Positions 1 to 5,750 are shown, counted from the first letter of the stretch. The stretch: DNA of 6,612 nucleotides from Christensenella sp. UBA1224 (GCA_002309235.1 DBXA01000011.1:1-6612), one strand, 5' to 3'. Translations and numbers: made by a program. Notes: generated from the sequence alone by a model not told the origin.

Positions 1-800
1 AAGAGGATGGCGATGTTCTGCATCAGGTTGTAGTCCCGCGTGGCCATCGCGATCTGGTCGCTGTCCGCGACGAGCGGCTCGTAGTTGGAGGAGCAGAAGA
101 AGGTCTTGTTGTCCCGCTGGGTGAAACGGGCGGATTTGTTGGGAATGATCCCCTCGCTGCTCGCATCCACGCCGGCCATGCTGAGTCCGACGAGGAAGAG
201 ATGTGAGCCTTCATAATACCAGAAGCCGTTCGCATCCTTCTTGAGCGGCGCGGAGAAGAACAGGTTCACGATCTGGCCGAGCTGGGTGTAAAGATTGGTC
301 CAGTTGGCCACTTCGTTCTCGAGTTTGGACTTCGTGTCGTAGTCGCTCTCATACTTTCCGCTCTCCATCCCGGCGATGATCTCGCGGTCGTATTTCGCGC
401 GGGCGGTCAGCGCGGCTGCGAGTTCACGTGTCTCCTCGCCGGTCTTTTTCCGAAGGCCCCAGGCCAAGCCGGAGATGTATTTGCCGGTAGCGTCATAAGG
501 GTTCCAGGACGGAGCGAGAGACATCAGTTCGGGCACCTCGGGTCCGGCAGGAATGGAGTTGCCCGTGACGGAAGATACGGCCGACGACAGCGCGGACGAG
601 GCATTCGAACTGGTCTGCGTCCCCTGGTCATTGCCTTCAATGGCATTTATCGCAGCACCGCTGGCTTGCTGGGTCGTGCGGGAGACCCCTTGCTCGACGG
701 CGTTCTTGGCACGGTTGAGAAGATTGCCGAGCTGGGCGTGTGCCGGTGCGCACAGGAGCAGCATCACGGCAAAAGGGAGGATCTTGCAATTGGTTTTCAT
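1..800 (-). CDS. Secreted protein of unknown function, N-terminal 266 residues (3' end outside window)
   Basis: The frame is open from an ATG at 800-798 to the window edge with no stop, so the C-terminus is missing. I translated it by hand. Residues 1-22 form a clear Sec signal peptide: Lys at 3 and 6, a hydrophobic core FAVMLLLCAP, then AHA before QLGN, the Ala-x-Ala plus Gln site common in Bacteroidetes. Cys17 is not in a proper lipobox because Leu precedes it, so a lipoprotein is unlikely. Residues about 30-85 are rich in Ala, Ser, Thr, Asn and Gln and look like a low-complexity linker. From about 90 on the sequence is more globular, with a charged helical stretch at 117-165 and an aromatic segment at 192-204 (NGFWYYEGSH). 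I do not recognise the family. There is no Shine-Dalgarno sequence ahead of the start; the leader is AT-rich. The gene is divergent from the nucleotidase gene. Exported to the periplasm or surface is an inference from the signal peptide. Confidence 0.85.
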   Translation of the reverse strand, partial: MKTNCKILPFAVMLLLCAPAHAQLGNLLNRAKNAVEQGVSRTTQQASGAAINAIEGNDQGTQTSSNASSALSSAVSSVTGNSIPAGPEVPELMSLAPSWNPYDATGKYISGLAWGLRKKTGEETRELAAALTARAKYDREIIAGMESGKYESDYDTKSKLENEVANWTNLYTQLGQIVNLFFSAPLKKDANGFWYYEGSHLFLVGLSMAGVDASSEGIIPNKSARFTQRDNKTFFCSSNYEPLVADSDQIAMATRDYNLMQNIAIL

Positions 801-821
801 GGCGTGATGATTTAGCAGATA

Positions 822-853
822 CAATTGTAGTAAATAATTCTGTATTCTGCAAA
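822..853 (-). promoter_or_regulatory. Bacteroidetes-type promoter for the secreted protein gene
   Basis: On the minus strand, TTTG (853-850) is followed after 20 nt by TACAATTG (829-822). This differs from the Bacteroidetes -7 consensus TAnnTTTG by one base and has the usual -33/-7 spacing. Transcription would start near 815, leaving a leader of about 15 nt. The match is by eye only. The same layout on the other strand makes it more believable. Confidence 0.5.
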
Positions 854-856
854 TAG

Positions 857-871
857 CCGCCTCCGAGGCGG
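857..871. promoter_or_regulatory. Perfect 15-bp palindrome between two divergent promoters (candidate operator)
   Basis: CCGCCTC, one central C, then GAGGCGG: perfect 7-bp arms. It sits between the -33 boxes of the two divergent promoters (850-853 and 878-881), with its centre at 864 against a midpoint of about 865.5. This placement suits an operator controlling both genes. As a terminator it fits poorly: no T-tract follows on either strand and it lies upstream of both promoters. Confidence 0.45.
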
Positions 872-877
872 AGATGT

Positions 878-909
878 TTTGGAGATGCTGAATAATTTGG
901 TTACATTTG
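878..909 (+). promoter_or_regulatory. Bacteroidetes-type promoter for the 5'-nucleotidase gene
   Basis: TTTG at 878-881, 20 nt, then TACATTTG at 902-909, an exact match to the Bacteroidetes -7 motif TAnnTTTG with normal spacing. Transcription would start near 915, giving a leader of about 55 nt before the ATG at 971. No TTGACA/TATAAT pair is as well placed. Confidence 0.6.
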
Positions 910-915
910 ACAATC

Positions 916-940
916 CCCGCTTGTCCTGCCTGCGGGTTTT
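916..940 (+). other. Short GC stem-loop followed by TTTT in the nucleotidase leader
   Basis: CCCGC (916-920) pairs with GCGGG (932-936) across an 11-nt loop and is followed by TTTT (937-940). It lies at the predicted 5' end of the nucleotidase mRNA. The five-pair stem and short T-tract are weak for a terminator; it could be a leader hairpin that affects mRNA stability, or chance. Confidence 0.25.
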
Positions 941-970
941 CAAGGGTAAAGCAACGATAAACATTATATT

Positions 971-2428
971 ATGAAAAAGACTCTTACGCTTTTGCATTCC
1001 AACGATTTGCACGGAGATTTCCTCGCCGAGAAGGTGGACGAGAAGCTGACCGGCGGCGTCTCCATGCTTTCCGGCTATGTCTCCAAGGTCCGCAAGGAGG
1101 AGAAGAACGTCCTGTATGCCATCTCCGGCGATATGTTCAAGGGATCCCTGATCGACCAGGAATACCGGGGCATCTCCACCATCGAGATCATGAACCTGCT
1201 GGCCCCCGACGTGGTGACGCTGGGCAACCACGAGGTGGACTACGGACTCGCCCATCTCCTGTTCCTGGAGAAGTGCGCCAAATTCCCGATCATCAACGCC
1301 AACATGTTCCTGACCAGCAACGGCATCCGTCTGTTCAACTCCCACAGGATCATCGAGATCGATGGGATGAAGATCATGTTCATCGGCATTCTGACCGAGG
1401 ACGTGCTGGAATACACGCGCAACGAGAAGCTCATCAGCACGCTGGTCGGCATCAAGGACGCGGCGGAGGAAGTGGGCAGGATCTGCATGGCGTACCAGAC
1501 CGTGGACATCGACCTGACGGTTCTGCTGACGCATATCGGATACGAAAATGACCAGAAACTGGCTGCCCAACTGGATCCCGACTGGGGCGTGGACCTGATC
1601 ATCGGCGGCCACACCCACACCTTCATGGAGGAGGCGGAGGTCGTCAACGGGATACCGATCGTCCAGGCAGGCACAGGCAGCGGACAGATCGGCCGCTTCG
1701 ATATCGTGTATGACACCCTGCGCAATAAGATCGCCCGGTGGAGCTGGCGCTGCGATCCCGTCAACGAGAACACGGCACCGACGGATCCCGTCATGGAGCA
1801 GCTGCTCGAGAGCTACAAGAGCCGGACAGACGCAAAGTACCGGCGGATCGTCACAAGCTTCGCGCGGACGCTCACCCACCCTTCCCGCACGCAGGAGACA
1901 GAGCTCGGCAACCTATACGCCGACCTGCTCCAATGGGAGAGCAGCTTTGACATCATGCTGATGGACTCAGGAGCCATCCGCAAAAAGGAGTTGGGGCCGA
2001 TCGTGGAATACCAGGATATGCTGGAGAACACGCCGTTCGACGACGTCCTGTGGATGCTGAAGGTGACGGGCGCGCAGTTTAAGCGGATGGTTATGCACAT
2101 CCTGCGGGATGAGGCCTGGGAGGGACACACCGAGTTCTATCAGTTCTCAGCCGGCGTCAGGATCGTCTACCGCAGGAGCACCCGTACCATCGAGGAGTTC
2201 AGGTTCAGGGGAAAGGACATAACGGACGATCAGGAGCTGCTGATCGCCCTGCAGAACTACCACTATCAGAACTTTGATGAGTTCCTCGGCATTCCCCTGG
2301 CAGATGCTGCTAAGAACATGAAGCCGCGGGTGATCGCCACCAGCGTCAACAATATCGTGGAGGAGTATTTCTCCACCCACGCAGGCCTCGACGCGCACGT
2401 GGAGGGCCGTCTGGTGGTGCTGGAATAG
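971..2428 (+). CDS. Cytoplasmic UshA-family metallophosphatase / 5'-nucleotidase
   Basis: A 485-residue two-domain protein of the UshA/5'-nucleotidase family, which removes phosphate from nucleotides and related esters. The N-terminal metallophosphatase domain (about 4-250) has the dimetal motifs in order: NDLHG (D12, H14), GDMFKG (D54), GNHE (86-89 region, N86 and H87), THIG (H188) and GGHTHT (H214, H216). The C-terminal specificity domain (about 290-485) has ETELGNLYADLL (309-320), DSGAIR (332-337) where family members usually have NGGGIR, and FDDVLW (356-361). There is no signal peptide: the first beta strand starts at residue 4, so the enzyme should be cytoplasmic, unlike periplasmic UshA, and fits nucleotide salvage. 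The ATG at 971 has no Shine-Dalgarno sequence; the leader just before it is AT-rich, in keeping with Bacteroidetes. From memory, the protein resembles clostridial homologues, which would suggest transfer, but I could not test this. The exact substrate is unknown. Confidence 0.9.
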   Translation: MKKTLTLLHSNDLHGDFLAEKVDEKLTGGVSMLSGYVSKVRKEEKNVLYAISGDMFKGSLIDQEYRGISTIEIMNLLAPDVVTLGNHEVDYGLAHLLFLEKCAKFPIINANMFLTSNGIRLFNSHRIIEIDGMKIMFIGILTEDVLEYTRNEKLISTLVGIKDAAEEVGRICMAYQTVDIDLTVLLTHIGYENDQKLAAQLDPDWGVDLIIGGHTHTFMEEAEVVNGIPIVQAGTGSGQIGRFDIVYDTLRNKIARWSWRCDPVNENTAPTDPVMEQLLESYKSRTDAKYRRIVTSFARTLTHPSRTQETELGNLYADLLQWESSFDIMLMDSGAIRKKELGPIVEYQDMLENTPFDDVLWMLKVTGAQFKRMVMHILRDEAWEGHTEFYQFSAGVRIVYRRSTRTIEEFRFRGKDITDDQELLIALQNYHYQNFDEFLGIPLADAAKNMKPRVIATSVNNIVEEYFSTHAGLDAHVEGRLVVLE

Positions 2429-2452
2429 ATCCCAAGTACCGCATGATGAAAT

Positions 2453-2459
2453 GGAGGGG
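2453..2459 (+). promoter_or_regulatory. Strong Shine-Dalgarno of the methyltransferase gene
   Basis: GGAGGGG with 8 nt to the GTG at 2468. It fixes the start: the ATGs at 2443, 2446 and 2451 are all out of frame. It is also the first Shine-Dalgarno sequence seen from the left of the window. Confidence 0.8.
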
Positions 2460-2467
2460 AAACGGCA

Positions 2468-3085
2468 GTGCTCGATAAAAAAGGCTTTGACCTGTGGGCG
2501 GACGGATATGATGCCGATGTCGGCCTTTCTGATCAGGATAACACATATCCGTTTGCCGGTTACAGGGAAGTGCTGGGGACAGTCTTTCGCATCGTAATGG
2601 AAAAGGAGCACGCAGACGTGCTCGATATAGGCTTCGGGACCGGTACGCTCACGAAAAAGCTGTATGAATACGGCTGCACGGTCTACGGCCAGGACTTTTC
2701 CTCCCGCATGATCGAGCTGGCATCGCGGGAAATGCCCGGCGCACATCTCTTTCAGGGGGATTTTACCAGAGGGCTTTCGGAGCCTCTCCGGCACCATACC
2801 TATGACTTTATCGTTGCCACCTATTCCCTCCACCATCTGACGGACGGGCAGAAAGTCACTTTTCTCATAAGTCTCCTGGACCGCCTGAAGGAGGACGGGA
2901 AGATACTGATAGGGGATGTGGCCTTCCGGACGCGGGATGAATTGGAAAAGTGCAGGCGATCGGCCGGCGATGAATGGGACGATGAGGAATATTATTTTGT
3001 TGCAGATGAGCTGAAAAGGGCGTTCCCGGCTTTATCTTTTACGAGGATCTCTTTCTGCGCGGGCGTTTTGTCTTTAGCGAGATGA
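2468..3085 (+). CDS. Class I SAM-dependent methyltransferase
   Basis: A 205-residue protein with a Rossmann-like SAM-binding fold. Motif I is VLDIGFGTG (51-59), the acidic residue at the end of strand 2 is D76 in YGQDFS, and FQGDF (95-99) carries the Asp that contacts adenine. The strand 4 region is YDFIVATYSLHHLTD (112-126), with the His-His-Leu typical of small-molecule methyltransferases. A second half follows with ILIGDVAF (146-153) and an acidic stretch DEWDDEEYYF (168-177). It looks full length. The family is widespread in Clostridia and the acceptor is not known; the sequence does not show it. The start is GTG, chosen by the GGAGGGG sequence 8 nt upstream. It begins 39 nt after the nucleotidase stop on the same strand, but I see no promoter in that gap. 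Co-transcription with the nucleotidase is doubtful because their expression signals differ in kind. Confidence 0.88.
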   Translation: MLDKKGFDLWADGYDADVGLSDQDNTYPFAGYREVLGTVFRIVMEKEHADVLDIGFGTGTLTKKLYEYGCTVYGQDFSSRMIELASREMPGAHLFQGDFTRGLSEPLRHHTYDFIVATYSLHHLTDGQKVTFLISLLDRLKEDGKILIGDVAFRTRDELEKCRRSAGDEWDDEEYYFVADELKRAFPALSFTRISFCAGVLSLAR

Positions 3086-3097
3086 CGCCTGAAGGCG
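3086..3097 (+). other. Small hairpin right after the methyltransferase stop
   Basis: CGCC-TGAA-GGCG begins at the base after the TGA stop. The stem has only four pairs and no T-tract follows, so it is a poor terminator candidate. I see no better terminator in the 137-nt gap before lgt. Confidence 0.2.
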
Positions 3098-3137
3098 GCA
3101 CAGGGAAGAACGGGATACGGAGCCGCTCGGTCCCCTT

Positions 3138-3154
3138 GCGGTTTGATGGACCGC
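3138..3154 (+). promoter_or_regulatory. Inverted repeat framing the -35 box of the lgt promoter
   Basis: GCGGT (3138-3142) and ACCGC (3150-3154) flank TTGATGG, so the proposed -35 hexamer fills the centre. A second small palindrome, ATGAT-AAA-ATCAT (3162-3174), covers the -10. Either could be a repressor site; both are short enough to arise by chance. Confidence 0.25.
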
Positions 3155-3171
3155 CTGATTTATGATAAAAT
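3143..3171 (+). promoter_or_regulatory. Sigma-A type promoter for lgt-recX
   Basis: TTGATG (3143-3148), 17 nt, TAAAAT (3166-3171), with an extended -10 TG at 3163-3164. Transcription would start near 3178, leaving about 45 nt before the lgt start codon. Confidence 0.6.
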
Positions 3172-3208
3172 CATATCATATGGTCACCTGCTCCGGTATT
3201 TCCTTTTT

Positions 3209-3214
3209 GGGAGG
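3209..3214 (+). promoter_or_regulatory. Shine-Dalgarno that supports the TTG start of lgt
   Basis: GGGAGG lies 8 nt before TTG at 3223. It selects this rare start codon. Confidence 0.75.
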
Positions 3215-3222
3215 CGAAGGTA

Positions 3223-4167
3223 TTGCCCGGCATCAGCAATATAGCATTTACCATATTCGGCCATCCGATCTATTGGTACGGCATCATCATAGCGGCAGGT
3301 GTCATACTGGCTGCGCTCTGTGCCTCATCACGGGAAAAGGTGATGCACCTTGCGCAGGATACCACGCTCGATTTTGCGCTGATCGCCCTGCCTGTCGCGC
3401 TTGTCTGCGCAAGGATCTATTACGTGGCCTTTGAATGGGAAAGATACAGGGATAATATCCTGTCCGTCTTCAATATCCGGGAAGGCGGGCTTGCGATCTA
3501 CGGGGGCGTGATCGGCGGAGCGCTGGGCGGCATCATAGTAGCCCGGAAGAAAAAGCTTGGCTACGGGACACTTGCGGATCTTATCGCGCCTTCTCTCGCG
3601 CTGGGCCAGGCGATCGGGAGATGGGGGAATTTCTTCAACCAGGAGGCCTACGGCGCCCTGATCACGGACAGCGCGTGGTGCTTTTTCCCGTATGGCGTAT
3701 ATATCGAGGAACTGGGCGAATGGCACATGGCGGCGTTTTTCTATGAATCCGTATGGTGCCTTGCGATATGGCTTTTGCTCGCGCTGTGCGTGCGCAAGGG
3801 AAGGTTTGCCGGCAGAAAGCCCGGCGACGTGTTCTTTTGGTACGCCGTGTTGTACAGCGCGGAAAGATGCGTCGTGGAAGGCCTGCGCACGGACAGCCTG
3901 TACTGGGGAAGTATACGGGTATCGCAGGCGCTGAGCGCCGTCATGATCGCGGTCGTATGCATCGTGTTCTTCCTGCGGAGCGGGAAAAAGGCAAAGCACG
4001 TGCTTCCTTTTGCGGCGGCGTTTGCGGCCGCGAGCGCGATGGTGTTCATCTCCTTCGGCGTCATAGGCTACAGTGCATTGCGGACGGCACTTTTGGGCGC
4101 CGTAAACCTCATTGCGATGTACATACTGTACAGGAACACGGAAAGGAGCAAGGTCTCGTGGCAGTAG
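3223..4167 (+). CDS. lgt: Phosphatidylglycerol-prolipoprotein diacylglyceryl transferase
   Basis: A 314-residue polytopic membrane protein that moves diacylglycerol from phosphatidylglycerol to the lipobox cysteine of prolipoproteins, the first step of lipoprotein maturation. The family signature is plain: GGLAIYGGVIGG (88-99) and GQAIGRWGNFFNQEAYG (128-144), with R133, N136 and E141, then the late motif VVEGLRTDSLY (217-227). Y93 stands where E. coli Lgt has His103; I recall this change from other clostridial Lgt proteins. Hydrophobic segments fall at about 17-35, 50-68, 89-106, 169-190, 203-212 and 233-251. Beyond the usual end of the family, residues about 258-303 add a tail with two more likely membrane helices (259-282 and 286-303). 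The start is TTG, chosen by GGGAGG at 8 nt. The last 10 nt overlap recX, which suggests translational coupling. Confidence 0.93.
   Translation: MPGISNIAFTIFGHPIYWYGIIIAAGVILAALCASSREKVMHLAQDTTLDFALIALPVALVCARIYYVAFEWERYRDNILSVFNIREGGLAIYGGVIGGALGGIIVARKKKLGYGTLADLIAPSLALGQAIGRWGNFFNQEAYGALITDSAWCFFPYGVYIEELGEWHMAAFFYESVWCLAIWLLLALCVRKGRFAGRKPGDVFFWYAVLYSAERCVVEGLRTDSLYWGSIRVSQALSAVMIAVVCIVFFLRSGKKAKHVLPFAAAFAAASAMVFISFGVIGYSALRTALLGAVNLIAMYILYRNTERSKVSWQ
4142..4148 (+). promoter_or_regulatory. Shine-Dalgarno of recX inside the end of lgt
   Basis: AAAGGAG with 9 nt to GTG at 4158. A second in-frame GTG at 4167 would have 18 nt spacing, so 4158 is the preferred start. Confidence 0.7.
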
Positions 4168-4790
4168 TGACGGGGATCAGGTCGGTGGGCGGCGTGGTGG
4201 TCATAAGCTCCGACGGGCTGGTGCTCACCCGCGTCCGGCGGGCGGATTTTATGAAGATGCCCCTGGAGGAAGGGGATAAATTCGATCCGGACGAATATCT
4301 GGACAGGCTCGCCGCCATACAGTTCAAAGAGGCGTATGCCGCGGTGACGGTTCTGCTCGAAGGTTCGGACAAGACCAAAGCGGAGCTGAAGAAAACGCTC
4401 ACGCGCAAAGGCTTCGTGGGGCCTGCGGCAGACGCTGCGATCGAAAAAGCCGCGGGGCAGAGGTTTGTCGATGATAAACGGTACGCACAGCGCCTGGTGG
4501 AAAGGAACGCGGATACGGACAAGGGGATCTATGCCCTGAAGCGGGAGATGTACCGGAAGGGCCTTTCGCAGGAGGATATAGGAGAAGCGCTTTCGGCGCT
4601 CGGCGACGGACAGCAGAAGACTGCCTGCAGACGCGCGTATGAGAAGATCAGGAAAAGGTATGAGGGATTGCCGAAGCGCGAAGCGAGGGCGAAGATATCA
4701 CGGGCACTGGCATCCCGCGGCTTTGGGTGGGATACCATAACCCAGGTGCTTGAGGATGATGATGACTATGATGAAGACTATGACCTGTAG
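4158..4790 (+). CDS. recX: Regulatory protein RecX
   Basis: A 210-residue RecX-family protein. RecX binds RecA filaments and limits their strand-exchange and ATPase activity. The helical three-repeat core is visible: AELKKTLTRKGF (75-86), the conserved FVDDKRYAQRLVE (103-115), ALKREMYRKGLSQEDIGEAL (126-145), and AKISRALASRGFGWDTITQVL (178-198). About 45 residues precede the core, as in many Firmicutes RecX proteins. The C-terminus is a strongly acidic tail (199-209, eight Asp, one Glu, two Tyr) written with repeated GAT/GAC codons. The gene starts at a GTG that overlaps the lgt stop by 10 nt and shares its promoter; no recA is in view. The last 13 nt overlap the converging glycosyltransferase gene, leaving no room for a terminator in between. 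RecX is usually linked to recA, so the lgt linkage is a lineage-specific arrangement. Confidence 0.9.
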   Translation: MAVVTGIRSVGGVVVISSDGLVLTRVRRADFMKMPLEEGDKFDPDEYLDRLAAIQFKEAYAAVTVLLEGSDKTKAELKKTLTRKGFVGPAADAAIEKAAGQRFVDDKRYAQRLVERNADTDKGIYALKREMYRKGLSQEDIGEALSALGDGQQKTACRRAYEKIRKRYEGLPKREARAKISRALASRGFGWDTITQVLEDDDDYDEDYDL

Positions 4791-5557
4791 CCGCGCGCGC
4801 CGGAGAGCATATCCAGGTATGCCCTGAGGAAAGGCGCGCCGTTCTTCCATTCGGGGCGCCGGAAAAGCATGACGGCGCAGTAGAGGGGATATTTCCAGCC
4901 GAAGATCGCCCGGAAGATGGCTCCCTTGTCATGGCGGAATTTGGCGTCAAAGCCCCCGAACCAGGCGGAATCGGCGTGCTTCACGCGCCCGATGCATACG
5001 GGAACGGCGATGAGGCGGAGCCCGGAACGCAGGCAATCCGCCGTAAAGATAGAATCCTCCCCGTTGGAGACGGGCGCGCCGGAACCGAAGGCCTCGTTGA
5101 AGCGCAGGCCTTTTTCTTTTATGGGGCTTTTCCTGTAGACATACCGGTAGGTGGGATATGCCATGGCATTGTTGATCCCGAGGGAGTGCTTTTCGGAGAC
5201 CTGCCTTTGGGGCCTGTCAGCCGTATCGGATATGATATTGAAGAGGATGCCGTCCGCATCCGGATTCTCGCGGAATGCGCATTCGATGTCTTTTTCACAG
5301 TTTTCGGAAAGTACCACATCATCATCCAGGAGCCATACGTATTCGCCCTGCGCCTTGCCGAGCGCCATGTTGCGGCTGCGGGAAAGGCCTCTGAGACTGC
5401 TGTCATATACCTTGTACGGGATGCCGGCGTATTCGAAAGAATGCTCGCCGTCCCTGCCGCATTGGTTGATGAAGGATGCGGCGTGCCCGGCAAGATGCAT
5501 CCTTTCGGGTACGGTATCCCCGTCAAGGTTCATGGTGGATATCATGATCGAGATCAT
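4778..5557 (-). CDS. Family 2 glycosyltransferase
   Basis: A 259-residue GT-A fold glycosyltransferase that should transfer a sugar from a nucleotide-sugar donor in the cytoplasm, for surface or capsular glycan. Numbered from the ATG at 5557: first strand MISIMISTMNLDGD (1-14); GLSRSRNMALGKAQGEYVWLLDDDVVL (57-83), with the donor/metal-binding Asp triplet at 78-80; the acceptor-side GEDSIF (166-171), whose Glu-Asp pair is the likely catalytic base region; and a late His in VKHADSAW (192-199). The frame stays open to an ATG at 5608, but that start has no Shine-Dalgarno and would add a polar 17-residue tail (Pro, Asn, Ser) before the first strand; the internal ATG has GGAGG at 8 nt. No full membrane anchor is visible; the C-terminal region 213-232 is moderately hydrophobic and could lie on the membrane. 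The gene is divergent from the GH172 gene and ends within recX. Donor and acceptor are unknown. Confidence 0.85.
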   Translation of the reverse strand: MISIMISTMNLDGDTVPERMHLAGHAASFINQCGRDGEHSFEYAGIPYKVYDSSLRGLSRSRNMALGKAQGEYVWLLDDDVVLSENCEKDIECAFRENPDADGILFNIISDTADRPQRQVSEKHSLGINNAMAYPTYRYVYRKSPIKEKGLRFNEAFGSGAPVSNGEDSIFTADCLRSGLRLIAVPVCIGRVKHADSAWFGGFDAKFRHDKGAIFRAIFGWKYPLYCAVMLFRRPEWKNGAPFLRAYLDMLSGARGYRS

Positions 5558-5565
5558 ATCTGACG

Positions 5566-5570
5566 CCTCC
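5566..5570 (-). promoter_or_regulatory. Shine-Dalgarno that sets the glycosyltransferase start
   Basis: GGAGG on the minus strand, 8 nt before ATG 5557-5555. It argues against the longer open frame that begins at 5608. Confidence 0.75.
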
Positions 5571-5614
5571 GGATCGTTCGGTGGGGTATTTGAGGGTTTT
5601 GTGATCATAGGCGG

Positions 5615-5631
5615 GAAACGATAACCGTTTC
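5615..5631. promoter_or_regulatory. LacI-family-like operator at the glycosyltransferase transcription start
   Basis: GAAACG, ATAAC, CGTTTC: perfect 6-bp arms with a 5-nt centre. The AACG/CGTT core recalls LacI/GalR-family sites, though those more often have an even, CG-centred axis. It lies just downstream of the minus-strand -10 and covers the expected start near 5633, where a repressor would block transcription. It is about 85 bp upstream of the GH172 start, so control of both genes is possible. Confidence 0.45.
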
Positions 5632-5639
5632 ACGTAGAT

Positions 5640-5648
5640 ATTATACCA
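5640..5648 (-). promoter_or_regulatory. Extended -10 promoter for the glycosyltransferase
   Basis: On the minus strand, TGG then TATAAT (5645-5640), a perfect extended -10. The -35 region is poor (best TCTTAC at 17 nt), which extended -10 promoters can tolerate. The leader to the ATG at 5557 is about 75 nt. Confidence 0.5.
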
Positions 5649-5674
5649 TAAGATGGTCTGCCGTAAGAGAGAGA

Positions 5675-5704
5675 TTGATAAAAACAGCCGGCCCTTGGTA
5701 TAAT
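5675..5704 (+). promoter_or_regulatory. Sigma-A promoter for the GH172 gene
   Basis: TTGATA (5675-5680), 18 nt, TATAAT (5699-5704), preceded by TGG so that it is also an extended -10. Transcription would start near 5711, with about 40 nt of leader. Confidence 0.7.
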
Positions 5705-5723
5705 AAATCAGGATACCTAAGGG
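5692..5723. promoter_or_regulatory. Long inverted repeat over the GH172 -10 box (candidate operator)
   Basis: CCCTTGGTAT (5692-5701) faces ATACC-T-AAGGG (5713-5723): ten paired positions with one bulged T and an 11-nt centre. The left arm covers the first bases of the -10 and the right arm covers the start site. Only the right arm would be transcribed, so this is a DNA-level site rather than an RNA hairpin. Confidence 0.45.
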
Positions 5724-5750
5724 AATAAAAGGGAAGGAAGGGTGCCGAGC

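Noticed and set aside
553..807. Plus-strand open frame at the left edge
   Set aside because: It lies antisense to the secreted protein gene, whose signal peptide and codon pattern are convincing.
857..871. The GC palindrome read as a transcription terminator
   Set aside because: It lies upstream of both divergent genes and has no T-tract on either strand.
812..1879. Long open frame on the minus strand antisense to the nucleotidase
   Set aside because: It is the reverse shadow of a protein with intact metallophosphatase motifs; its own translation is rich in His, Asp, Val and Gln with no recognisable domain, and it crosses the divergent promoter region.
3328..3999. Minus-strand open frame across lgt
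   Set aside because: It is antisense to clear Lgt signature motifs and has a shadow-like composition.
4931..5563. Plus-strand open frame antisense to the glycosyltransferase
   Set aside because: The minus strand carries the Asp triplet and Glu-Asp motifs of a GT2 enzyme and a well-placed Shine-Dalgarno sequence.
5558..5608. N-terminal extension of the glycosyltransferase to the ATG at 5608
   Set aside because: No Shine-Dalgarno precedes that ATG, and the internal ATG has GGAGG at 8 nt and begins directly at the first beta strand.
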